A stretch of 64,000 nucleotides of DNA, taken from NCBI RefSeq assembly GCF_001418565.1, contig NZ_LIQQ01000009.1, positions 1-64,000 of the forward strand, written 5' to 3'. The notes beneath the pieces were generated by a model. That model had not been told where the DNA came from. It made no database searches and was given only the letters and a program-made list of their open reading frames with translations. The translations under genes were made by a program, and so were the position numbers. The DNA comes from Streptomyces graminilatus (lineage in GTDB: Bacteria; Actinomycetota; Actinomycetes; Streptomycetales; Streptomycetaceae). This document shows positions 52,804 through 63,400 of this stretch, in pieces; the first letter of the stretch is position 1; each line of letters opens with the position of its first letter.

Positions 52804-55800
52804 ATGAATACGTACGGGGGAAGGCGTCGGCTGCGCACAGTCGGCGCGGTGCTCGCCGCCGCCTTGGCGTTGGCGGCGAGCACATCCGATGGCGCCATGG
52901 CGGTGACCGGCGAGAGGGCGGACACCTCGGCCGTCGATACCGCCAAGACCGCCGGGACCACTGAAACGAGTGGGCCGGCTACGGCCTCAGGAGACCAAGG
53001 AGCGGGCGAGGACGCCAAGGCGCTGGCCCAGGCGGCTCGTACCGGCAAGTTGGTGGAGATCACCTCATTGCGCGGTGAGAGCAGCGAGGTGTACGCCACT
53101 CCGGAGGGGCACTTGGAGGCCCGGGAGCATCTGCGTCCCGTACGGACCCGGGTGGACGGACAGTGGCGGGACATCGACACGACCCTGGTTCGGGGCTCGA
53201 ACGGAACCGTGGCGCCCAAGACCACGACGGTCGGGCTGACGTTCTCCGGCGGGGGCTCGGATCCGTTGGTGCGGATGATGAGGAACGGCCGTGAACTGGC
53301 GCTGTCCTGGCCCGAGAAGCTGCCTGCCCCGGAGCTGAACGGGAGCACCGTCATCTACCCGGATGTGCTGCCTGGCGTCGATCTGCGGATGACGGCGCAG
53401 CAGGACGGCTTCACCCAGCTCTTGGTCGTCAAGTCGGCCGAGGCCGCGGCGAGTGATGAACTGAGCCAGTTGCGGCTGAAGTTGGACGCGGACGGCATGC
53501 GGGTGAAGGAGACCGCGGGCGGCGGACTGGCGGCGATCGACGAGGGCGCCGGAAGCGCTGTGTTCGAGGCACCCCGCCCCGTGATGTGGGACTCCAGCAC
53601 CCAGGTATCCGAGACCGCGGCGAAGTCCACGGCCAAGGCCACGGCCAAGGCCACGGCCAAGGCCACGGCCAAGGCCACGGCCAAGGCCACGGCCAAGGCC
53701 ACGGCCAAGGCCACGGCCAAGGCCACGGCCAAGGCCACGGCCAGGGCCACGGCCCAGACCACGGTCAAGACCACGGCCAAAATCACCGCCAACGCCGCAG
53801 CCACAGGAACCGCCACGGGAGACGGGGGCGAACCGGGTGCCCCCGAAGCCACCGCCGCCGAGTCGGGAAACGTCGCGCCGGTCGGCGTGGACGTCCCAGC
53901 CGCGCAGGACGCGCTGGTGCTGACACCGGACAGCCGCGTGCTCACGGGCAAGGACACGGTGTACCCCGTGTTCATCGACCCCCAGTGGTACTCCCCGAAG
54001 GCCTCGGCGTGGACGATGGCCTCCAAGTTCTGGGCGTCGTCGCCGCAGTGGAAGTTCAACGGTGACCCGGACGCGGGCCTCGGCTACTGCAACTGGTCCT
54101 ACTGCGCGCCGAACGACACCAAGCGGCTCTTCTACCGAATCCCGACTTCGAGGTTCGCCGGCCGGGACGTGCTCAACGCGGAGTTCGTGGTCCGCAACAC
54201 CTGGTCGGCGTCCTGCTCGGCTCGGAGCGTCGAGCTGTGGCGTACCAAGGACATCTCCTCGTCGACGACCTGGAACTCGCAGAACGCGGACGGCTTCTGG
54301 ATCGACCGTCTCAAGACGGAGTCCTTCGCCTACGGATTCACCGGCTGCGCCGCGAAGGACGCGGAGTTCGACGTGAAGTCCGCGGTGCAGCTGGCGGCGG
54401 ACAAGAAGTGGTCGACGATGACCTTCGGTCTGAAGGCGGCGAGCGAGACCGACGAGTACGCCTGGAAGCGGTTCTCCGACGACGCCTATCTGCGCGTGCG
54501 GTACAACCGCCCGCCGCCCCAGCTCAAGATGTCCCAGCTGACCATGGAGTACGGCGGAATCTGCAAGAAGCCCGCCAGTGCCCCGCGGGTACGCACCCGG
54601 GGCAAGATCTACGCCAACGACGTCACCGACCCCGACGGCGACAACGTCTCCGTCGAGTTCTGGGCGAGCTGGGACACCGGTGACGGCAAGGGCGTGATCA
54701 CCCGCTGGAAGTCCGGTCGGACGTCGGTGAAGAAGTCCGGCTCGGACTTCGCGATCACCCTGCCGTCGTCCATCCCCGCCAACAAGACAGTGAACTGGTA
54801 CGTCCGTTCCAACGACGGCGGGCAGTGGTCGCCGTGGTCGTCCGCGGGCGACGCGACCGGCTGCTACTTCGTGTACGACACCAGCGTGCCCAAGGCCCCG
54901 ACCATCTCCTCCGTCCTGTACCCGGCCGCGAACTCCGAGGACCCCGACGACCCCTGGTACGACGGAGTGGGCCAGTACGGCTACTTCGTGATCACCGGTG
55001 CCGTCAGCGACGTGACGAAGTACTGGTACGGAGTCAACGGTGACCCGGTTTCCGCCAACACGGTCACCACCTCGGCGGGAGCGGCCAGGACCGTGCCCGT
55101 ACTGCCGCTCAAACCGGGGCTCAACACCTTCACGGCGCGTTCCTTCGACGCGGCCGGCAACGGCTCCGAGCCCTATACCTACCAGTTCCGGGTCAAGCCG
55201 GGGCAGTTGGAGCGTGCCGACTGGTCGATGGACGAGGCGGCCGGAGCCACCCAGGCGGTGGGCAGCGCGTCCGAGGAGCCCGCGGTCACGCACGGCGGTC
55301 CGACGCCGAACGTGCCGGGCAGATTCGGCAAGGCCGTGCGGTTCGACGGCGTCGACGACTACGCCGACACCGACCTCGCGACCGTCAACACCGATGTCAG
55401 CTTCTCGGTGTCGGCGTGGGTGAAGCTGTCGGCGATGCCGTCGGGGCCGGCGATCGTGGCCTCGCAGCGGGGCAACAACCAGCCGGGCTTCGAGCTGTAC
55501 TACTCCAAGGGCTACGACCGCTGGGTGTTCAACCAGTACAGCTCCGACACCGCGTCCGGGACTCCGGTGCGGGCCATGTCGTCCGCCGCGGGCGGCGTCA
55601 AGGTCGACGAGTGGACGCATCTGGTCGGCGTCTACTCCCTGGCCGAGAAGCAGCTGAAGCTGTACGTCAACGGGACCCTGGTCGGGACCACTGCCTACAC
55701 CACGCCGTGGAACGGCCGGCGTGGCATGGTCATCGGGGCCAGCACCCCGGGCGGCATCCCCACGTCGTTCTTCCCTGGCGCCATCGACGAGGTGAAGACC

Positions 55801-57279
55801 TTCGAGAAGCCCCTGACGGCGGCCGAGGTGTCGAGCCTCTACACCTCGAACACGAGCGGCGGCCGTCCGGCCCGGATGGTCTTCCACATGGACGACCCGG
55901 CCGACGCGACCCAGCTGAGCGCGCGGGCCGACGTGAGCCCAGCGGTCCTCAAGGGCGGCGCCGTGACGGGCGCGGACGGCGTGGACGGCAACGCGCTGAC
56001 CCTGGACGGGACCGACGACTACGCCACCACGGGCAGCCCGCAGGTCAACACCACGTACAGCTTCGCCATCGCGGCCTGGGTGAAGCTGCCGAAGACCAAG
56101 CCCACGCACGCGGCGGCCGTCGCCGCGCAGATCGGCAACGTGGTGACAGGACCGGCGCTGTACTACTCCAGCTCCTACGACCGCTGGGTGTTCAACCAGA
56201 ACAGCGCCGACACCACCGACTCCACCGTGGTGCGTGCCCTGCAGCCCGAGGGCACCACCGCGCGCGGCGGTGAATGGACACACCTGGTCGGCGTGCAGGA
56301 CACCGTCGCCGACAAGCTGTCCCTGTACGTCAACGGCACCCTGGCCGGGACCACCGCCCTGTCCTCGACCTGGTCCGCCGGGGGCGCGTTCCAGATCGGC
56401 GCCGGCGCGTTCCAGGGGGCGCCCACCTTGTTCTTCCCCGGCCAGATCGACGACGTACGACTGTTCGACCGGCCGGTGTCCGCCGGTGAGGTGCAGCAAC
56501 TGTTCAAGCAGCGCGCGCTGGTCAAGGGCCGCTGGAAGTTCGAGACGGCCACCGGTACCCCGGCGACCTCGCCCGACGCGTCGTCGGCCGGCAACGCCAT
56601 GACCCTTTTCAACGGTGCGCAGATCGGCTCGGGCTGGGTCGACGGTGCCGTCTCCCTCGACGGCACGAACGACTACGCCGCGGCCTCCGTGGTGCCGGTC
56701 GACACCAGCGCCAGCTTCACCGTCAGCGCCTTCGTCCAGACCGCCGCCGTCCCGACGAGCCCGGTCACCGTGATGAGCGCGCCCGGGACCAGGAAGAGCG
56801 CGTTCGCGGTGCGCTACGAACCCAGCGCCACCCCGTCCACCGATCAGGGCCGCTGGCGGATCGTCACATCCGACTCCGACAGCGACACCGCCACCACCTC
56901 CGACGTCGGCAACGGCATGTTCTACAGCCCCACCGACTGGAACAACGTGGCAATCGTCTACGACGGTTTCGCCAAGGAGATCCGTCTCTACGTCAACGGC
57001 GAGCTCCAGGAGACCGCCTGCGCCGACGCCGACGACGACGGGGTGAAGGACGACGCGAGCTGCGCCGACATCGTCTCGTGGGCCGACGACGTACTGACGT
57101 ACAAGGCCACGAAGACCCTCCAGCTGGGCCGGGACACGACCGGGACCACGTCAGGTCAGTACTTCCCGGGTTCGCTCTCCGACGTCTGGGTCTTCCAGGG
57201 CGCGTTGACCGAGACCCAGATCGATCACCTCGCCGTCGGCATGCCGGGCGTGGAGACCGCTGTCCCCAGCGGCGACTGA
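52804..57279 (+). CDS. Secreted LamG-domain protein with Thr-Ala-Lys-Ala repeat
   Basis: 1491 residues from ATG 52804, preceded by GGGGGAG. An N-terminal basic stretch and hydrophobic helix (VGAVLAAALALAAS) form a signal peptide. A first region of about 240 residues (with LVEITSLRGESSEVY) leads to a Thr/Ala/Lys repeat segment (about 276-327). Next comes a DNRLRE-like beta domain (PVFIDPQWYS ... DVLNAEFVVRNTW, about 395-575), fibronectin-like stretches, then three LamG/concanavalin-type domains (about 800-1010, 1020-1240, 1245-1490), each with SFxxSAWVKL- and LYVNGxLxGTT-type motifs. Such proteins bind surfaces or sugars outside the cell. It stands just upstream of a giant RHS gene; this pairing recurs in Streptomyces and suggests a joint secreted apparatus. 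Confidence 0.85.
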   Translation: MNTYGGRRRLRTVGAVLAAALALAASTSDGAMAVTGERADTSAVDTAKTAGTTETSGPATASGDQGAGEDAKALAQAARTGKLVEITSLRGESSEVYATPEGHLEAREHLRPVRTRVDGQWRDIDTTLVRGSNGTVAPKTTTVGLTFSGGGSDPLVRMMRNGRELALSWPEKLPAPELNGSTVIYPDVLPGVDLRMTAQQDGFTQLLVVKSAEAAASDELSQLRLKLDADGMRVKETAGGGLAAIDEGAGSAVFEAPRPVMWDSSTQVSETAAKSTAKATAKATAKATAKATAKATAKATAKATAKATAKATARATAQTTVKTTAKITANAAATGTATGDGGEPGAPEATAAESGNVAPVGVDVPAAQDALVLTPDSRVLTGKDTVYPVFIDPQWYSPKASAWTMASKFWASSPQWKFNGDPDAGLGYCNWSYCAPNDTKRLFYRIPTSRFAGRDVLNAEFVVRNTWSASCSARSVELWRTKDISSSTTWNSQNADGFWIDRLKTESFAYGFTGCAAKDAEFDVKSAVQLAADKKWSTMTFGLKAASETDEYAWKRFSDDAYLRVRYNRPPPQLKMSQLTMEYGGICKKPASAPRVRTRGKIYANDVTDPDGDNVSVEFWASWDTGDGKGVITRWKSGRTSVKKSGSDFAITLPSSIPANKTVNWYVRSNDGGQWSPWSSAGDATGCYFVYDTSVPKAPTISSVLYPAANSEDPDDPWYDGVGQYGYFVITGAVSDVTKYWYGVNGDPVSANTVTTSAGAARTVPVLPLKPGLNTFTARSFDAAGNGSEPYTYQFRVKPGQLERADWSMDEAAGATQAVGSASEEPAVTHGGPTPNVPGRFGKAVRFDGVDDYADTDLATVNTDVSFSVSAWVKLSAMPSGPAIVASQRGNNQPGFELYYSKGYDRWVFNQYSSDTASGTPVRAMSSAAGGVKVDEWTHLVGVYSLAEKQLKLYVNGTLVGTTAYTTPWNGRRGMVIGASTPGGIPTSFFPGAIDEVKTFEKPLTAAEVSSLYTSNTSGGRPARMVFHMDDPADATQLSARADVSPAVLKGGAVTGADGVDGNALTLDGTDDYATTGSPQVNTTYSFAIAAWVKLPKTKPTHAAAVAAQIGNVVTGPALYYSSSYDRWVFNQNSADTTDSTVVRALQPEGTTARGGEWTHLVGVQDTVADKLSLYVNGTLAGTTALSSTWSAGGAFQIGAGAFQGAPTLFFPGQIDDVRLFDRPVSAGEVQQLFKQRALVKGRWKFETATGTPATSPDASSAGNAMTLFNGAQIGSGWVDGAVSLDGTNDYAAASVVPVDTSASFTVSAFVQTAAVPTSPVTVMSAPGTRKSAFAVRYEPSATPSTDQGRWRIVTSDSDSDTATTSDVGNGMFYSPTDWNNVAIVYDGFAKEIRLYVNGELQETACADADDDGVKDDASCADIVSWADDVLTYKATKTLQLGRDTTGTTSGQYFPGSLSDVWVFQGALTETQIDHLAVGMPGVETAVPSGD
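53629..53784 (+). repeat. 12-bp tandem repeat inside the LamG gene
   Basis: Nine exact copies of ACGGCCAAGGCC (53629-53736) followed by four decayed copies to 53784. The unit is 4 codons long, so copy-number change keeps the frame and alters the length of a Thr-Ala-Lys-Ala linker. Confidence 0.95.
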
Positions 57280-57292
57280 TCGGTCCAGCCAC

Positions 57293-57333
57293 GGGGAACG
57301 GGCCGGCCGCCACCTGCGGTCGGCCCGTTCCCC
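57293..57333. terminator. Hairpin between the LamG and RHS genes
   Basis: GGGGAACGGGCCG (57293-57305) pairs perfectly with 57321-57333; loop 15 bases, itself partly self-complementary. It follows the LamG stop by 14 bases. No T-tract is present, so some read-through into the RHS gene is possible. Confidence 0.6.
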
Positions 57334-57407
57334 GCCCACCTGCTTCGCTCCGCCGCGCGCGGTATCCCGCCGCCCGCGGAGCACTCGACGGGAGGAAGAC
57401 AGACCCC

Positions 57408-60400
57408 ATGAAGACCATGAAGACCAGAACACGAGCAAGAACAGGCAGGCCCTGGCGCCGGGTGGCGATGGCCACGGCCACCGTGCTGACCGCGACCCTG
57501 CTCCAGGCGTCGGGCGTGCCCGCCGTCGCGCAGGGGTGGGTGAAGCCCGGACTGCCGCAGGCCGAGTCGCCGGTCGCCGGTGGCCCGGCGGGCAAGGCGG
57601 TGCCCCGCAGGGTGACGAAGGGGCCCCGCACGCCCGCCAAGGCGCCGGCCGCCGCCTGGCCGAAGGCCACCGCCGTGACGGTGACACTGAGTCAGCGGGC
57701 GACCCGGGTCAAGGGGTTGCCGCTCACCCTGGACACGGGTGTCGAACGGTCGAACGACGCGGCCGGCGGCAGCTACACCGTGGGCGCACTGTCCCGCGCG
57801 GCGGCGCGGAGGACGGGCGTCGACGGGCCCGTCTTCACAGTGACTCCCCGCCAGGGCGGTGCCCAGCGCGGCGGCCAGGTGCGCGCCGGGCTGGACTACT
57901 CCTCGTTCGCGGGCCTGTACGGCGGCGGTTACGCGTCCAGGCTGACCCTCGTCCAGTTGCCCGCGTGTGCCCTGACGACGCCGCAGAAGCAGCAGTGCCG
58001 TACGACCCGGCCGGTGGAGACCGTCAACGACACCGACAGAAAGACGCTGACCGCGAAGTCGGTCGCCCTCCGCGCGGGCACGGCGACCGTGCTCGCGGCA
58101 GCGGCTTCGGCCGGCGGTGACAAGGGTGACTACAAGGCCACGTCCCTCTCGGCCTCGTCGACCTGGTCCACGGATCAGAGCAGCGGTTCCTTCGCCTGGT
58201 CGTACGACATGCCGGTGCCGAAGGTGCCCGGTGGGCTGACCCCGAAGGTCGGGCTGTCGTACTCCTCCGGCGGTGTCGACGGCCGGACCGGGAACACCAA
58301 CAACCAGGCATCGTGGGTCGGTGACGGCTTCGACCTGTCGCCCGGCTTCATCGAGCGCAGCTACAAGGGGTGCGAGGAGGACGGGGCGACCAACGCAGGC
58401 GGGAACAAGCCGGGCGATCTGTGCTGGGCGTACGACAACGCCACCATGTCGCTGAACGGCTCCGGCGGGGAGCTGGTGCCCAACGGCACCAACTCCTGGA
58501 AGCTGCAGAACGACGACGGCACGAAGATCGACCGGATCTACGGCTCGACGTCCGACGTGCGGTCCAACGGCGCGCGCAACGACGAGTACTGGCGGGTGAC
58601 CACCCCCGACGGCACGCGGTACTTCTTCGGCTACAACCGGCTGCCGGGCTGGGCGAGCGGCAACGAGACCACCGACTCGGCGTGGACGGTGCCGGTCTTC
58701 GGCAACAACACAGGTGAACCGTGCAACGCCTCCACGTTCGCGGCGTCCTGGTGCCAGCAGGGCTGGCGCTGGAACCTCGACTACGTCGTGGACCGGCACG
58801 GCAACGCGACCGCGTACTACTACGACAAGGAGAGCAACTCCTACGGCCGCAACCTCAAGGCCGCCGACGACACCCCGTACGTACGCGGCGGGACGCTGGA
58901 CCGGATCGAGTACGGGCTGAAGTCCACCGCCATGTACTCGGCGAAGGCACTGGCGAAGGTCGACTTCACCAACAGCGAGCGGTGCATCCCCGACAGCTCG
59001 ACCACCTGCTCGTCCATCTCCACAGGCGCCCAGTACTGGTACGACACACCGTGGGACCTGAACTGCGAGGCGGCCACCGACTGTGACAACGGCCGCTTCT
59101 CCCCGGCGTTCTTCACCCGCAAGCGGCTGACCGGCGTCACCACCCAGGTGCTGGTGTCCGGCGCCTACAGCAAGGTCGACGCCTGGAAACTCACCCACCG
59201 GTGGGGCACGGCCGACACCGACTACCAGCTGCTGCTGGACTCCATCCAGCACACCGGCTACGACGGCACGGACTCGATCACCCTGCCGAAGGTCACCCTC
59301 GCCTACACCCAGCTCGCCAACCGGCTCGACAAGATCGGCGACGGCTACGCCCCCTACATCAAGTCCCGGCTGTCCAGCGTCGCGGACGAGTCGGGCGGCC
59401 AGATCGACGTCGGCTACTCCGCCCCGGTCTGTGACGCGGCAGCCCTGCCCGTCCCGGAGACCAACACCACCCGCTGCTTCCCCCAGTACATCGGCGGCAG
59501 CTCCACCGACGACCCGGACCGCCAGTGGTTCAACAAGTACGTGGTGAACACGGTCACCTCGACCGACCGTACCGGCGGCTCGCCCGACCAGGTCACCATG
59601 TACGACTACCTGGACGGTGCGGCCTGGCACTACGACGATGACGACGGGATGACCAAGGAGAAGTCCAAGACCTGGTCGCAGTGGCGCGGTTACGGCCACG
59701 TACGGGTACGCACCGGTGGCCAGGGCGGCGCCTCGGCGATGAAGTCGCAGACGGACTCGTACTTCCTGCGCGGCATGGACGGCGACCGCAAGACGTCCTC
59801 CGGCGGTACCAAGAGCGTCTCGGTCTCCCTCGACCCGGGTGAGGGCGACCCGATCACCGACCACGAGTCGCAGGCCGGCTTCGCCTACAAGACCGTCACC
59901 TACTCCGCCCCAGGCGGCAAGGTTCTCTCCAAGTCGGTGACCAGGCCCTGGTACCAGCAGACCGCGAAGAAGGTCCGGACCTGGGGCACCGTCACCGCCA
60001 ACTTCACCGGGACCGCCTCCTCCAGGTCGTGGACCTCGCTGGACGACGGCGCGGGCGCCAAGTGGCGGACCACCTCGGGTTCCGACACCCACGACCCGGC
60101 CACCGGCCTGGTCACCCAGAGCGAGGACCTCGGCGACACGGCGACCGCCGCCGACGACCAGTGCACCCGCACCACCTACGTCTCCGGCGGCGTTCCCGTG
60201 GACGCCCCGGTACGGGTCGAGACGGTCGCCAAGGCATGCGACGCCACCACCAGCCGCCCGGCCGACGTCATGTCCGACGTCCGCAGCGCCTACGACGGCG
60301 GGGCGTACGGCGCGGCGCCGACCAAGGGTGACGTCACCAGGACCGCCAAACTCAAGAAGTACAGCGGCTCCAGCGCGGTCTACCTGGAGTCCACCTCCAC

Positions 60401-63400
60401 CTATGACGGCTACGGACGGGCGCTGACCACCACCGACCTGACCGCCGACGTCACGGTCACCTCGGCGGGCGTGCTCACCAGGACCGCCCGCGGTGACGGA
60501 CGGACCACCACCACCGCGTACCTCCCGACCACGGGGTTCTCGACGAGCAGCACGGTGACCACGCCGCCCGCCACACCGGGGGACAGCGCGACCACGCAGA
60601 CGTCGACGACTGCCTTCGACACGCTGCGCGGGCTGCCGCTCACGGAGACCGACACCAACGGGAAGGCCACCACCTACGCGTACGACGCGCTGGGCCGCAC
60701 GACCAAGGTGTGGCAGGCGGACCGGACCACGAACCAGACTCCGAGCTTCGAGTTCGGCTACACCGTCACCGACGGCAAGCCGGTCGTGGTCTCCACCAGG
60801 ACCATCGGCAACTCGGGTGCGCAGGACACCTCGTACGCCTTCTACGACGGCTTCCTGCGAGCCCGGCAGACGCAGGTCCCGGGGCCGAGCGGCGGGACGC
60901 TGCTGGCGGACACCTTCTACGACGAACGCGGCCTGACGGCCAAGGAGTTCGCCACCTACTACACCGACACCACCGCTCCCTCCACGACTCTGTTCAAGCC
61001 CGAGAACGCGCTGAGCGTGGAGACCCAGAACCGGTACACCTACGACGGCCTGGGCCGGCCGACAGAGGTACGGCAGATCGCCGGCAACGGCGACGGCGGA
61101 GCCGTCCTCAACACCACGAAGACGATCTACGGCGGCGACCGCACCACGGTCATCCCGCCGGTGGGCGGCACGGCACAGACCACCGTCACCGACGCCCGCG
61201 GCCTCACGACCGAGGTACGCCTCCTGCACTCCCGTGACGCCGACGCCGCCTACGACACCACCTCGTACGGCTACTCGCCGCGCGGTGAGCAGACCAGGGT
61301 CACCGACCCGGCGGGCAACGTCTGGACGTGGACGTACGACCTGATGGGCCGACTCACCGACACCACGGACCCCGACAAGGGCGCCAGCCACAGCGAGTAC
61401 GACGACCGCTCACTGGTGACCTCCACCAAGGACGCCCGTGGCACCGTCCTCGCCGCCCTGTACGACGGTCTGGGCCGCAGGACCGAGCTGCGGGACACCT
61501 CCCCGACCGGCACACTGCGGGCCAAGTGGGTCTACGACACGATCAGCGGCGCCGAGGGCCAGCTCGCGTCCAGCTCGCGCTTCAGCGGTGGCCAGGAGTA
61601 CAGGTCGAGCATCGTCGCCTACGACCGTCTGTACCGGCCGCTGCGCACCTCGGTGACGATTCCGTCGGCCGAAGGGGCGCTGGCAGGCACCTATCTGTCG
61701 GCGACCACCTACAACGCGGCGGGCACGGTGCAGGGCGTCGGCTACCCCAAGGCCGGTGACCTGGCCGCCAACACCGTCACCTACACCTACGAGGACGGGA
61801 CCCTGCGGCCCATCGGGGTCAGCGGCCCGCTGAACCTGACCGGCAGCACCAGCTACAGCCTCACCGGCAAGCCGCTGCAGTACTCGCTGGCCGCGAACGG
61901 CGGCAAGACGACGTACGAGACCAACACCTACCAGTGGGGCACCCAGCGGCTGGCCACCTCGCGGGTGGACCGTCAGGACGTCAACGGCGTCGACCAGTTC
62001 AACACCTACTCCTACGACCAGGCCGGCAACGTCCTGTCCGTCTCGGACACCTCACGCTCCGGCACCGACAACCAGTGCTTCGGCTACGACCACCTCGGCC
62101 GGGTGGCGGAGGCCTGGGCCCAGTCGACCACCGGCTGTGCCACCGCACCCACCACCGGTGTGCTGGGCGGCCCGGCTCCGTACTGGTCCTCCTACACCTA
62201 CGACAAGGTCGGCAACCGGCTCACCGAGACCCAGCACGGCACCACGACCGGTGCCCCGGACACCAACCGGAGCTACCACTACCCGGATCCGGGAGCGGTC
62301 CAGCCGCACACACTGGGCTCGGTGGACACCACCACCGGCACGGTGAAGTCCACCGACAGCTTCACCTATGACGTCGCGGGCAACACCCACACCCGTCTGC
62401 TGGGCAACGGCACCTCCCAGACCCTGGACTGGGACGCCGAGGGCCACCTCACCAAGGTCACCCAGCCGGTGGAGGGCGGCAGCGACAAGGTCACCGACTA
62501 CCTGTACGACGCCGACGGCAACCGCCTGATCGGCCGTACCCCGACGGAGACCACGCTCTACCTGGGCGCCACGGAGATCACCCTGGCCAAGGGCGCCACG
62601 GCCGCCAAGGGCACCCGCTACTTCGACCTCGGCGGCGGACACCAGGCCGTCCAGGCCAACGACGGAACCATCTCCTTCACCCTGGCCGACCACCACGGCA
62701 CCGCCCAACTGTCCGTCAACGCCACCACCCAGGCACTGACCCAGCGCCGCACACTGCCGTTCGGCGGCCTGCGCGGCACCGTGCCGACAACATGGACCGG
62801 CACCCGAGGCTTCGTCGGCGGCACCACCGACACGGCAACGGGCCTCACCCACCTCGGCGCCCGCGAGTACGACTCCGCCACGGGCCGTTTCCTGTCGGTC
62901 GACCCGGTCTTCACGGCCGGCGACCCACAGCAGATGAACGGCTACACCTACGCCAACAACAACCCGCTGACCTACTCCGACCCGGCGGGCACGGAGATCG
63001 GCTCCAAGCCCAACTCCTGCCAGTACGACGTCAAGTTCTGCAGCAAGCACGAGCAGCAGGAAGTCGGCTACGACGCGAAGACCGGCACGTCCGACTACCA
63101 CCGCGGCAATATCTACAAGCGCGCCCAGGCCGCGAAGAAGAACTGGGTGGCGGTGTACACCCCGGTCACGAACGACATCGACAAGATGGCGGACGATTTC
63201 TGGCAGCCCAGGATGAACGGGGAGGCCACGGACGACTTCTGGTACAACCCGATCTACGAGAACTCCCAGAAGGGCCAGGAGGGCACCGCCTGCTACGGGC
63301 GTGAGGGATGCCGTCAGGCCTTCCTCTACGTATTTCACGGTGGCGAGGACGTCGCGAAGGCCAAAGAGATCGCGGCGACCTACTGCGTGTACCACGCGGA

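Noticed and set aside
53629-53784. CRISPR array
   Set aside because: Units are 12 bp with no spacers and lie in frame inside a gene; this is a coding tandem repeat.
53065-61391. Very long minus-strand open frames across the LamG and RHS genes (53065-56499, 57225-61391)
   Set aside because: Low-complexity Gly/Arg/Val-rich antisense frames; the plus strand carries clear signal peptides and domains.
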